Below the pieces are notes generated by a model. It was given only the letters and a program-made list of their open reading frames with translations. It did no database searches and had not been told where the DNA came from. The position numbers and the translations under genes were made by a program. From Lichenostomus cassidix (Eukaryota > Chordata > Aves > Passeriformes > Meliphagidae), in assembly GCA_008360975.2 (NCBI GenBank), contig CM039184.1, positions 31,235,797 through 31,299,796 on the forward strand: DNA of 64,000 bases, in the 5' to 3' direction. This document shows, one piece after another, positions 1 to 13,132 of this stretch; the first letter of the stretch is position 1; each line of letters starts with the position of its first letter.

Positions 1-3000
1 TGTCAAACACAGTATATCCAGTTAACTTGTTCAATCATGAGCAATTATACCAAAACCTTTGTGGTGTAAATCTTTATGCCACTGATGGGAAATCTTGTTC
101 TGAGAAATCATTATTAATGTTTTGTTTCACTCATAAAGAAAAGGCCTATAAAAGTAAATAGGACTGAAAGGATAAAAGGCTTTCTAGCATCATTTGAACA
201 TTGTATTTGCCACAAAGACAAATTTCTGAAAGGCTTATCCAACATGATGACAGTAAGTAATCTAGATTGTTGTTGTTATCTGCATTATATTTTATTCAGT
301 GAGCCAGACCCTACAGAAAAAGTGAACAATGTCAACAAGTCATGAATCTCAGCCCAACTGTATAATTAAAAAATCGAGTGAATAGGACAGCACTCATCTT
401 GATTGTGTGAACAACAATAGCTTACCGAAGTCAGTGGAATTACAACGTATAATTCTTAAATTTATGGTAGGAGGATGACACTTCCATTCATAGCTATACA
501 ATACAGGAAAATTCAATATAATTAAAAAAATATTACCCGACTCTGTAAGTAGTGCTGTCAACTTGAAGTAACAATCTGCTCCCAACTAACTGAAAGTCTT
601 CCTAAAACCTGGGTATCTCCACACTAAACAAAAACCTCAAACAAAACAACCAACAATAATAAAAAAAAAAAAAAAAAAAAACTAAACAAAGGGGGAAAAA
701 AAAGGCTCTCCTAGTCTTATTTAACAATGTAATTACGAAAGCATATATTTTAAGAATTTTTCATGGCATAACAAAAAGGCAGAGAAAAATGTTGTGAAGA
801 GTGATGTGAATTCACCAATAGACTGGAAATGTAATATGGATTGTAAAAGAGTGATGAAGGGAATAGTGACATTTTAAAAGCTATATTTTAGTGGCAATCT
901 GTAAAGAATGAGCAGAACACTGATTAGTATTACTGGTGTTTTTAAGAGCATATTTGTTTGACTAGTCTTCCTTTCTGTGTGTGTTGTCTGTAACAGATTC
1001 TAGGAATAATATATAATGAGGCAGGTGGTGCAAGTACATGCAAGAATTAATATTAGGTTGCAAGAACATAAATGTGTTTGTAACATAAGAAAATAGGACC
1101 TGTTTTGCCAAAAGATTTTGGGCTTTATCTGTTCTATGACAGAACAGGAACACTGCTCTTGTGTATTTGTTGCTCTTCAAATGCAAGTTATGAAAATGAC
1201 AGTGAAAATGCAGTTAGATATTCTTCTGCAAGCCCTTTCTGAAATTCAAGTTACATTGATATATATATATGTTGTTTTAGTGAATATTTACAGCAAAAAG
1301 AGGACTGACATGTTTCGTCTGAGAGAGTAGCAATTGTTAGCACTTTGCTTAAATTATCATATGAATATTTGTACATTGAATTAAATCACCTCTGTAGAGG
1401 GATCAAAAATTAATTGTGTGATAGGCAAGTTATGTCCTTTTTGTCTTTGTACAGAATGCTCTAAGAATTATGGATTACTGAAAAATAGCAACACAAAACC
1501 AAAGAAAAAAGTCAAAGTTGATTCTTGATTTGATTCTTCTTTCCGTGGTAAAACAGAAGAAAATTCCCACTTTGACTCCACTGAACACTGCTGATCTATC
1601 GGTCGTCATTATTATCATTAATATATATTTTGCAGTCAGAATGTTTCTGCACACTATAAACAACTTATTCCTTCTCATGAACACATGCTTCCTTGCTGCT
1701 GTAAGAAATACTGCAAAATTTTCCTCTGAAGTCAGGTACATTATGTAAACCTATCTGAATGTGTTGTAAAGCTAGAATGCAGAATCCTGCACATAACAGC
1801 ACAAATATTGCTTGTCATGTTTCAGACGTTCTTATTTAACCACACACGTGCCAGGATATATATTAGTTTTTAACTAGAAGAACCCTCTCTCTCACAGATT
1901 GGTGTGTTGGTTTGTGTTCCAGTGTTTTAGTCTGTTTTTTTATTTTTCCATTTTTCCTGTGAGATTTTGTTTCAATGAATGATCTGGAAGTAAGATATTC
2001 AATTAAAAAAAAAAAGGGGGGATCTAAAAATAGTTTATGAGCTGACTGATTCTACTAGCTTAAATCTGCTGTAGTTAAAAACACAAACCCCCTGCATCTT
2101 CTCTGTGTGTGCATGTGTATATTCCTTCCTTATATGTTTACAGAAGTGATTAACAGGAAACTACTTTTACATTGGTTTTACTGTAGCAACATGTATCAGT
2201 AAGAGCATACTGATAATGCTCTTACTTTTTTTAAAGACCTTAAACAATCTAATTACACTGGCACCATTTCCATGCTAATTTACTGGCACTATGGGCATGA
2301 AATTGTTCTACTAGCTATCTTAGGTTTCTCTTCGTAACTTTGGGAGCAATGATATTGGTGGGCACATCAGATGTGTTAAATTTACTAGACAATACTCTGT
2401 TGTTATAGATTCATTTTAATAAATTGCTAGTAGATTGCCCTACATATTTATTGAGTGTTGTACACGCTGCAAGGTCAGCAATATCTCTTATTGATTACTG
2501 TAGCTCATCTCTGGAAAAGATGGTACAATAAAATTTTCTCAGTTTTCAATGCCTCCACAAAGTATGTAATGCATTTGGTGTTATTTCTGTATCTTCATCT
2601 GCTGATAGTTACGATTAAAATTGCATTTTTATTGGCATTTCTTCTCTGACAGGATATTACGATTTAATGTAGATATTTTTTCTCATATAGGCTCACCAGT
2701 TGGATAGAAAATATTATTGTTACTCAGATTTAAAGAGTGGTTGCTTGGTAACTTCCTCAATGATGCTTCATATTTTTTCTGAGATATATTTTTATGTGTC
2801 TTTCTGCCAGATTAAATTAGAAAAAAAAAGCTTTTGAGTAAGAAAAATTTTTATTCAAAGTAGGTTCTTTCCTTTTCAGGTATCTCAACATAGTGAAAGT
2901 CCTATTTGGGGAAAGAAAGATAAAATTAAAAAAAACTAGTGGTAATACATATTTGAACAGTGAAAAAAAAATAAAGCATTTTTTAATACCTTGTGCAAAA

Positions 3001-6000
3001 AACTTTTCTGAGATTACCCCACAGTATTAAAGATGCCTATTTTGCTTTAAATAAGAGTTCTGAATGGGACAGAATTCCAAATTTGGGGAGTGTATATTTT
3101 TTCAATTACTACTCTGCTTTTAATATGTGAAGGTATCCCACAAAGGAAGAAGGATTCTTTTTCTTTTCATTGGTTTATTGGAGGCAACCCTGAGAAGCAA
3201 ACATTTCCAGCCTACTGTACTTAGGTTGCCTTGTATGGCACCGAGAAAATCTATTTCCATTCTGAGACAATATACTTGAGTTTTATATTGGGGCACACGA
3301 ATGAGCACTTGAGAATACAGCTAAAGGAAAGATCTTGTGTTCAAGGTGAGAATACGAAAAACAATCCTTCAGGTTATGTTCAAAGACATCCAAGGAGAAA
3401 AGGACTTAATTTTCAAAGAGAATACTGCATAATATGAAAAATAAGTCATAGAGACTGAATCAGGGAGCAATTTGTTTATTTTGTTACATGTTCTGGAGAT
3501 GTGAAGAGGAACTGATAACTTATTTCAGTTTCTTCTTTCCTTTATTTTTTTTTTCAGTGGTTTTAGAGAAAGTCCTGCAATAAGACATTAGTTATTGTCA
3601 TAATTTTCATGCACTACAGCTGAGTGGAAATGAAAATTTTTCTTCTTAGCTACTTGAGATGTTCAGCTGCACAAAGCCACTTTTAACTACCTGGGATGAT
3701 CAGTTCCATAGAGTCAACCTTGATTTGATTAACTTTCTAGGTAGAAAATTGTCCAGCTCAGTATTGAGAGCTAATTAATGCAAACATAAAGGATGCAGTA
3801 GATATACAGAAAAAAAATATATTGGGATCTCAGTAGTTTTTTTTTTACACGGCATCAGGAGTCTATTAACAAAAATAGTAGGACTCCATCTGTCCCTGAG
3901 AGCCATGAACTTAGGCAAAAATTATGGAACAATTGTCTTCTGACTAATTTATAATGTCAGGCAGTATGGTAATTTACTTTGCTTCTGCCAAGTGGTTTGG
4001 GGTCTGTGGCTCTATTGTGTGTAAAGCTTCTGGTGTTTTCTGTGAGTGTGGGACAGACATTCCATGCATTGTTTCAGGAATCACACAAGTGCTGCAGTAT
4101 CTGAACCTAAAATACTCTGAACTTTGAGCCAGTTTGGAATGTCACTCTTTTGGACTGGTGAGATTCAGAGCCTTTTTTTTTTGTTTGTTTTTGTTTTAGT
4201 GAAAACTTGAGACACCAAAGAGCTCCGGGTCTGTCACCACTGAACATTTGTACAAGCAGCAGAGCTCGACAGACAAGGCGGTGGGAAACTGGGAACTCTT
4301 TGGGGCAGGCTGCCAGACCACTGGACATACCACAGTGACTTGTGAGTTATGTTAACTCTGTCCTTCCATCTGTGAAATTTCAACAAAAATTAAAGTCATC
4401 TTGACAGAGGTATACTGCCAATCTTGTATCTCAATTCTTTTCTTCTTTGTGGCCATGTTCCCATCACAAATGCTGCTTCCACACTTAGCTTTGCTTTTTT
4501 TAAATCCAATAAATTTCAAGAATTTGTGGAAGTAGAAAGTGCTCCACTCAAGTACTGAAATACTGAAACACTTATAAAACAAAAGCTACAGTTATACCCT
4601 TGACCTAAATTCTTTGTTCAATTCTGGTCATCTAGATGAAGTCTAGACAGCAGCTGCTGGAGTAATCAGAAAAGTAGGGAATTCATTTCACCAGAGTGCT
4701 GAAAAAGTCTGCCTTTTTCCATCTAGCTCATAGATCATATAATTGCTTGCTAGAAATTTATCAAAAGAAAAAAACAATGCTGGTCAAATCCCACAGAGAA
4801 ATAGTCCCAGTCAAAGAGCAAATGCACAGGAGTCAAAATACCAAGGACACTGGAAACAAAGACAGCAAATATTAGAACAGGAGGGAGCTGGTAGCCATAA
4901 GAGGAATGAGATTTTGAAGTAGGTTTTTTTTTAGTCTGTTTTGTCTATGTCATCTAGCCAATTTGATAAGAGAGCACTTCTGAAAGGGACAGGCTGTATG
5001 GTACACATTGCCTCAGGAAACAAGGAGTTACATGATAACAATGGAAGTTTTTATCATTGGTTTATTTGTAAAATAGTATCTTAGGCACCTTGTACCATGC
5101 CTGGGTATTATTTACATGTGGCTGCTCTGATTCTCTTTCAGTTCAAATGTATGACATGCCTTATATACAGTCAAATTCTAGATGTTGTCAATGTGATTGC
5201 ATTACATTGCTTCGGGGCTTATCTTGCTCCAAAAGCTTGTAATTCAGGCTGGTCTGTTCAGAATGGTTGTAGGATTTGGGTGTCTAAATCATACTGATGT
5301 CACACATAAATAAACATCAGGAGCTAGATATATTGGTTTGAAGTCTGCACTCCTTAGCTGCGAATAGATTTGTGACTTAACAGCGCAGTTTGGGATTTTG
5401 AAAAATGGCTTTCTGATCTTAGTTCTGTATTTCACATATATTTCTACATATTTATTAGAATTGCCCATTAATTAACTTAGTTAAATTATGTATGACTACA
5501 CTGATCTTACTGCTTTTTCCATAAACTAAGGAGTTCATTCATGAATTTATCACATTTCAGCAAGAGGGAACCAGTTTTTCCCTGAAGTTGTTTCAGCTAA
5601 TTGGCATGAAAGGGTCAAGATTTAATGCATTAGCTCTTTGCAATTTTCGTTACCTTTCATGCTGCTTTTTTCCCATTTCATGACTATAAAATCTTGTTTT
5701 ATTTTAAGAGGGTCTGAATTTAAGATGGTGCTTCTGATAGAAAGCATATCAAACATATAAGTATATATTTACCAGAGTTAGGTTCTCACAAAAGTAATCT
5801 CTTTGACTTGAATAATACTATTTAATTGAATGACTTCTATTAGAATCAGTAACATGGATCAATTTAATTTTATTTTCCAGAGAAATATGCTGTTATCATG
5901 GAATGTTGCTATGGTCACATATAGAAAATGTTTAACAACTCTTTGTAAATACTGCTTTCATATTTACACAGAGAAAAAGCAGGCCAGAGAAAAATCTGAC

Positions 6001-8810
6001 AACTAGAATGAGGCATCTGCTGACATAAGAGATAAAATTTTTTTCAAGGAGGTATGTCTTCTAGTTTCAATTAACTTTAATTTCAGTATCAGTTCTCTAA
6101 AGTGTTTTATTTTCTAATGTCAAAAGGGGTTAATGAACAGTAATTTCACTAAATTTAATTGCTCTTTCATACAGTTTTTCGAACACTTTGATACAAAAGA
6201 ATTCAGGATGAGGCCCTGCACTTAGCAGGTAAAAGGGCAGAGATCCTGGTCATCATTATTTTAATTCTTGCAAGTTAATTTGTCTTGAAGAATTTCTGTC
6301 TGTGCAGCATTTAGGCTGAAGCTAGTTGTAAGAGTTTCTAATTGATCTTCCTTTGAAGACTAAAAATTACTTTTCTCTCTCTGTTTCCTAAAGAAAAGAA
6401 TGTGTTTGTTCACCTGCCATTATCTGTGCCCATATGTAAGATTTTTCCTCCAGCTTTTTCACTTGATGAATGTTCTACCTCCTCCACATGTGCTCGGAGG
6501 ATGGATCATGCTGGTTTGGCAGAAAGCAGCCCCACCTGCCCTTTCTTCCATGCTTCTTACCAAGGCCAGTGTAGCCTCCTTGGCAATTCCTGTCCCCTCT
6601 CTGCAAACCTTTGTGTCTTCCCACCATTTCATCAGAACTGTTTTTCATATTTGGTTCTGGTTGATGGATAAAAATTTCACATGTTTGGAATTGGTGTTAA
6701 TTCATACTTGGTGTGGTTACCAACCTAAAAGTGCACATGTAGCCACAATTGATGAATATTTCTGATTAAAGCAGTTTTTAATCAATTAACATGTGCCTTC
6801 AATGTATTCTATACAGCTGATTTGGATTTGGTGATGTATGATAACTGCTATCCATGCAGCTATCAGAATTTATGGATAATGTAACACCCTATCATTTTAG
6901 AACATTTCTTATATAGACCTTTTTTTCCTTTTCTTTTCTTGTAGTCTTTTGCAGATACTCAGATCTTCAGAAGTTCAGCTGCCATTGTGCCAATACTCCT
7001 TAGACTTTTGTACTCTGAAACACCCAGTAAAGAATATGCTGTTATTATTAAAGTGATCACTTTTGTGATTTTACTTATAAGTTAAACCAATCACAGTTTT
7101 GAGCCGAGAAGCTTTTTCCTCAGGAAATAGCACTGGAAGTATAGGTCCATAAAACTTCATCTGCATTATTTTTCCCTGGGTAAATAAAATATAATTCTAA
7201 ATGAACTCTCTTTTTTTTTTAAAGCAATGAGAATCCTGTTAAAGGTATGTGGTATAAGCCAAACTGTAGTAACATTATTGGAACCGAGGCAGTGATAAAG
7301 AATCTGAAAGTAGCAAAGATGAAAAACCCATCGAGCTGCATAATTTTTCTGTCATTCTCTGGAAACATCTGTATATATTTCTGCTTGTGTGACTATATTT
7401 CTTTATGTGTGACAGTGTATACTCATAGATAATTGCATGGATCTTTGTATGTGTGCAAGTGTACCAAATATCCTACAATTTGTTTTTCTTTTTTTCCCTT
7501 TTACTTACCCAGGAGGCTTTCAGATAATTTTGTCTATTTTCTCCCCTCAGTTTCCCTTTTGCTCATGCTACAAATTTTTCAAAAGATCTTCTTCTTGCTC
7601 TTTGTTTATAATAACTGCTTGGAGAACAAAGCTGCTCTGAGAATGTGAATATGCCTTGAAATAATTCAAAAGAAAGAAGAAATCTGAAGAACTTTAGAAT
7701 AGCTCTACCTATGTATCACAGTGGTTGTAAAAATGTTTCTCAGGTAAGCAACAATTCTTTTGCTGTTTTTAATTCTGGGCAGTCTCTGTGCATAAATTTG
7801 AGCTACATCAATTATACCCACATTCACATACTGGTCACTTTAGTCAGAACTCATGATAGATTTTCTTCTGGGTTTAAGTTGCCTTAGAGAGAAAAAATGG
7901 CACTTAATCCAGATGAAAATCCAGGAGAAGAAAAACTATAAAATGGAAAAACTTCTAAGAAATTATTAGGTCATAAATGGTTTGCACTAGCTCACTACAT
8001 TGTGAATAATTTCTTCCCATAATCAATATTTTTTTGCTAGATGAAATGATCTAGAAGTAGCATTGGAATTTATTTTACTTCTAAAATACAATAGACTGCA
8101 AAAAAAAAAGAAGTAAAAGTTTGAAAAATAGAGTCATTATGTTACTCTTGTGACAACATAGGCAGTGTGCCTTTGAGTGAAAGCCAAATTGTTGGGTACT
8201 GGAAATATAATACTCACCTTGCTCGTCAAAGTGAAGAACTGAATAGAAGTTTTACATGGCCTTGGTAATTTTTCCATTAATGTTGTGTAAATAAGATTCA
8301 AGTCTAGGCAACACTTGTTTGCTTTAGCAATGTATAATTTTGCAATTAATATTATAATAATGAAAGATTTGGAACATACCCTAATTGAAGGAATTGCCTT
8401 CTAGACACCATTGCCTCCTAGGCAATAGTTTAAAACCTGATTTAAAAAAATAAATCCCAAAACCTCTCTGTTAAAAATATTTTTATATTGTTTTGGCATT
8501 TTAAAAAAACTTTCAAAAACAAAATATTTTTTCAAAATCTGCAAAATATTACATTTCTGCTTTTGGTCATTATAGCAATTCTTTATAGGAAAAAAGTGAA
8601 TCTTGAGTTTTCATTTATCATGCTGAAAGTTTATTATGAATATGCTATATGTAAACTTGAAAAAGTCGGAAGAGGGATTTGTACAGGACTGAGGCTTTTT
8701 TCCTATTTAAATGAGGTTACAAAATCAAAGCAGAAATAACAATTTTTTAATATTATAATAAACTGCTTATGAACATTAGAGTTCATAAAGTAGCTTGAGT
8801 CAAAATATGA
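1..8810. other. AT-rich non-coding DNA, no gene recognised
   Basis: I see no gene with recognisable protein similarity, no RNA gene and no identifiable transposon here. Open frames are short, overlap on both strands and carry no domain. The longest (6400-6765, 121 codons) has no recognised motif. Small features inside are a poly(A) tract at 661-681, an 11-bp hairpin at 2198-2226, short alternating TA stretches near 1259-1271, and an exon-like open segment at 3225-3345 that is discussed in the findings. The segment is probably intergenic or intronic. Old, decayed repeats could be present that I cannot recognise by eye. Confidence 0.7.
625..705. repeat. A-rich low-complexity tract with 21-A run
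   Basis: A run of 21 adenines (661-681) is embedded in about 80 bases dominated by A and C, with a short AAT motif just before it and GGGGG plus another A run just after. It could be the decayed tail of a retroposed copy. No retroposed body is recognisable upstream, so I call it only low complexity. Confidence 0.8.
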
Positions 8811-9071
8811 TGTTGCTGTTGAGCCGCTAGCAGAGAAAAGGACCCCAGTTCTCAGTGTGGCAAGAAAAAGCCTTTATTATTTTGATTTCCATATATATAT
8901 AGACTTTTCAGAGGTCACCCAGATTGGTCAGCAAGAAACCTCCCCCTAGGCCTGATTGGCCAGGCCTGAACTGTCCAAATCTCGAGACACTGTTTTAATA
9001 ACATCCAAACTTTATCTTTGTTTATAAAACACAGTGAAATGTTCTCACGAGAAAGACCTGTGCTAGCCACA
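8811..9071 (-). mobile_element. Solo LTR, ERVK-like, antisense (copy A)
   Basis: This 261-bp block is the same repeat as 58487-58749; roughly four in five positions agree by eye. Read on the minus strand it starts TGTGGCTAGC and ends in ACA, the TG...CA form of an LTR. It contains, in transcription order, two CCAAT boxes (ATTGG on plus at 8954-8958 and 8923-8927), an alternating TA stretch that can act as a TATA box (8891-8901), and an AATAAA polyadenylation signal (TTTATT on plus at 8873-8878). No internal retroviral sequence flanks it, so it is a solo LTR left by LTR-LTR recombination. Flanking hexamers ATATGA (8805-8810) and ATACTA (9072-9077) match at 4 of 6 positions, which fits a decayed 6-bp target duplication. 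The boundaries are set by comparison with copy B. Class assignment to ERVK (class II) rests on the 6-bp duplication and is inference. Confidence 0.8.
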
Positions 9072-12000
9072 ATACTATAGTTGAAAGACTACAGTCTGAG
9101 AAACTAATATAAAGAGTCTCACATCTGAGGCAGAAGGAAAACAACTAGAAACATCAAAAGGGCCCAAAAAAAAATATATATATTGACATGGGACCAGTAC
9201 AAGAGCATAGGATAGCCATGGTTTTTTCTCAGTGAATGCTGCAGGCAATACAAATTTGGCAACATATTTAAGCAGTTGCCCAAGAACAAAAGAAGCCTTC
9301 CAAATTTGTATAGCTCCAGAAATGATCTGATTTTTTGATAGAAAATTAGCATTAGGCCATGAGATATTAGTAAAACTACAATCTTACTGTGAGAGAAGAG
9401 GTAAACATACTTGTGGTAAAGTTAAGCACAGTTATACTTGTGGGATAGACTGGAAATAATTCCTTGTGATTCAAGACAGTAAGGCAAATATTTTTAAAGA
9501 AATATTCTCTGAAGAAGTTGTCATTTGCTTATCCAGTATTACTAAAACTTGTGCTTCTTTTGCCACACTCAGTACTGGACACTTTTGAAGACAGAACACC
9601 AAATTAGAAAGTCAATGTGGCAAATCTACTCTTAATGTGCCCATTAGGCAGCTATTTTCTGCAAACACATTAATGTTGTTACAAAGAAGCCACTCTTGAT
9701 TATAATCTAGACCACAAAAGAAGGGGGAAAAAACAAAAGAAGAAAGATTTCCTTCATATGATTGTACAAACTGTATATAGCTATTTTTTAGCTATACAGG
9801 TTGCTTCTTCAAAGGGGAGTGCAGAAGAAATTGCTTCAGTATTTTAGGTGATTTACTTTTACTGATCCTGGTAAGGTCCATTAAATACTAGAAAAAAATC
9901 AACCTGATTCATTAGATTAAATTTCTGTAAATGTAATTAAATCCTGTCCTAGGTTTGTTCATGTATCAGTAAACTAATTGCATTTAGTCAAACATTTGCT
10001 TTGAGTCTGAACAGAATTAAATTAATTTCCCTAGCTGTGAACTATAGGAAAGCAACATATATAAATTGTTCAAACATTGAGATTATTGACTCAAAAGGCA
10101 GAGTTACTGCAGAAATGTTGATATATTCAATGAAAGGCGTCATTAGAAGAATTACATTTAATTTGAGGAACAATTAATTTTTTGTTATAGATAACAATTA
10201 AAGCAGAAGAATAAAAGAGCTCTTGGAGAAGATTTATTTCCTTCTGCCTCTTGGGGTTTGATTATAAAAAACTTGAGTTTTCTCCTCAAATTCCACAGTA
10301 CAGTTGACAGGAGTGAAACTAAGATGAATCAGAATTTGATAGAACAAAGACACCCTTTTTTGCTACTGTTTGGGTGGAAAAGTTTAAATGGAAGGAATCT
10401 GAGAGGACTGGGACAAGCACTATTGCCTGCACAGGAGAAAGGTTTCAAATAGCTGTCATATGAATGTGTCAAAGGTTTTGACTCATCAGGGGCTTGTGAA
10501 TGCAGAAGAACAAACAAAAGTACTTGGAACAGATTTTGAGGGCAAGCCTGCTCCATTTTCAATAAAGGTTTGCATCTAGAACAGGAGAAAGACAAGTTAT
10601 TTCTACAGTCTCTTGTTCTACTTCTGCTCTGAGCCAACCAGAGGAGCCATGAAAAAGCCCAGAGCAGAGCTGAGTTCACCCTGGAGTTGCTGCCTGGTGG
10701 TGTGAGCTCAGCATTGCCGGGTAGGGGGATCCCAGCTCTGCACTAACAACATTTTTTGGAGTTTCTGGGACTAAGTAACTTGATAAATGTTAAAGAATAC
10801 AGAGTACAGAAATTTGATACAAGCTTGTATGATTTCATGATTAGGGGATTCATTAAGAGATGGGTATTCTAGGGCCATTTTAATTTTTGGTACAATGTCA
10901 TTAAAAGAGATTGAGAACACTGACTTCCTCTGAATGAAATTGTGAAAGCCTGAACTCAGATACTTCCCCTCTGCCTGGACTAACTCTTGAGGCCATGTGA
11001 CAGCCATTCTCATCCCAGTAACAACACTGTGAACCTCAGCCCCCTATTCCATTTATTTACCTACAAGTGAGTTAGAAACTAAACAAAACTTTCAGGGAAA
11101 GATCCAGAAATGAATAATCCTGACATGATCTGAGGTGACTTATTTAAAACTACTGTACCAATAAAAGCAATTTTTCATACAACCATATTTTAGTTAAGTG
11201 CAAAGAATATCTGGCTAAGTTTTGGAGCTAGAGGAATGCTTATTCTCCCTGAGTCTCTGATCTGAGTCCTTTAAGATTTAATCACAATTTTCTATTACTT
11301 TGAATAAAAGGAATAAACCTGTGAATGCTAGAAATGAATAGAGGATTCATTTTCAAATAAGTCAAACATTCTCACTCAATTTATCTTTAAACTACTTTAT
11401 TACTGGAATCCTTGGGTTGTCTCTTTCACACTTTTTGTTCTTGTGTGTATAGGGAGTTTAATATTCACAGCACCCACTCAACTAAATATAATCACAGAAA
11501 GACTGTCAACATCACCACTTTTGTTCAGTTTTGTGCGGAGTCAGTTGCACCAAATCAGAAATAATAAAATGTGGGGAACACCTCAGTTCTAAACTCTGTG
11601 TGTATGTTTAAAGGAAAACTTTTAAGCAAGATTAACTGCAGAACAATACCCATTTGAGGACATCATATAAAACACTAAGAAGCCTGTGAAGATCTCGTTG
11701 ATATGCAGGAATCACTGGCAGATTAAACAGAAGTGGAAACAAAAGGGGTATGTTTATCACAACACGTTGTGTTTTGGCACCTAGTAACTGGATCATCACG
11801 TGAGTACTGAAGGTCATTGCTTGAAATGGTAACTTACAGAAAGTGCTGAAACAAATTTTTACTTATGAAAGCTAAAAGCTGTAAATGATTATGAAGTACT
11901 GTAAATCATACTTGTAGAATTTATACAAGGTTTACAGTCTGTCATTTTTTCTGCATCTGTACTGGTATGTCATAATTATTTGAGCCGCATAATTTATGAT

Positions 12001-12171
12001 ACAAAAAGTAAATAGTTGATTCAGACCTGGATGAAGAAATGCATGTAAACTGAATATCCATAAAGAAAAAAAAATTAGTTATGTGGGTCAATTTAGATTG
12101 TTCCCTGCTGTATTTTCTAGAGATAAATTCAATTTTGTGTATTAAAATATAAATTCATAAGAATAAAAGAC

Positions 12172-12187
12172 TTTTTTTTTTTTTTTT
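12172..12187. repeat. Poly(T) run, 16 bases
   Basis: An uninterrupted run of 16 T follows AATAAAAGAC. On the minus strand it would be a poly(A) run. No retroposed body is visible beside it. Confidence 0.85.
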
Positions 12188-13114
12188 ACCAGAACCAGAC
12201 CATCCAGTTCAGCCTGTAAGTATATTTATTTTTGCTACACTGCCCTATTTTTTCACCCTACAGATCTTAGGATAGAACCCTTGAGAACCTGTTTCCTTAT
12301 AGTTTAACTGGTGGCTACAGTGTTAATAAACTTAATCTGTATCTGTAGCTAAAAATTATTTTTTTAGCAATTTAGTATGGGTTAAAAGAGTCTCTTACTG
12401 CAAAAATAGTGGCATGATGAAAATCAAACTCCTAGAAGGAAAACCAGGATTCTCAACCAATTTTAGTAATTTATATTCAGGGAGTTTTTTTTAGTAAAGC
12501 AGAATAGTATGGCAACCATTCTTGTTCAGAAAGAAAAAAACTTTCAGTAAGACTTGAAAAGCCACAAGAAAAATAGAAACCAAGCCAGAAAGGACAGAAG
12601 ACTGACAGAAAAAACAAAACAGAACTCTAGTAGCCTGAAAACAGAATGTGTGAATGAGGCTATAAAGTGAAAGACAGCTGAGTCTGTAAGCATTGCAAAG
12701 TGTCTGCTGAAGTTAACTTTGCATAAACTATACAGCAAATACAAAATGGAAAAAATATAGCTGAGAAAAGGGTCATCTTAGAATCTGTTTAGTAAATTCT
12801 GAGACCGAGCAACTAAATTGAAAACAGCATTAAAATGATGTGGGATATAAGAAATGTCTCTGCAAAAACAATCCAGCTCTACATCTACTTTACTATTCTG
12901 TTTTTAGCAGTGACTCTCAGGGTCATAATGTGTTTTAAAGAAAGCTGCAAGAAGACATGTGCTAAGCAATTATAAAATCTACCCTGAGGATAAAGTTTCT
13001 TTCTTCAACCCATCAGTTAGATGCTTGTTTATGCCTTGAGGCATGAGATTTAATATTCCCTCTAAATGCTTTTGTTTTATAAGCTTTATCTTTTCTCCAT
13101 AAGAATGTTCATTT

Positions 13115-13132
13115 TAATAATAATAATAATAA
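13115..13132. repeat. (TAA)n microsatellite
   Basis: About six perfect TAA units in tandem, then a short inverted remnant (ATTATTAAT) directly after. Confidence 0.9.

Noticed and set aside
661..681. Poly(A) run as the tail of a processed pseudogene
   Set aside because: No coding-like or transcript-like body or target duplication is recognisable upstream.
6400..6765. 121-codon open frame as a gene
   Set aside because: No recognisable family and an overlapping open frame in another phase over the same bases. Length is compatible with chance.
8218..8330. Strong donor-like GCAAG|GTGAGTAT on the minus strand, with an open stretch before it
   Set aside because: The only acceptor candidates upstream have no polypyrimidine tract. 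A lone donor-like match is expected by chance.
10329..10679. 116-codon minus-strand frame beginning with a hydrophobic stretch like a signal peptide
   Set aside because: The hydrophobic start is Leu/Trp-rich by composition, no mature domain follows, and there is no splice or promoter evidence.
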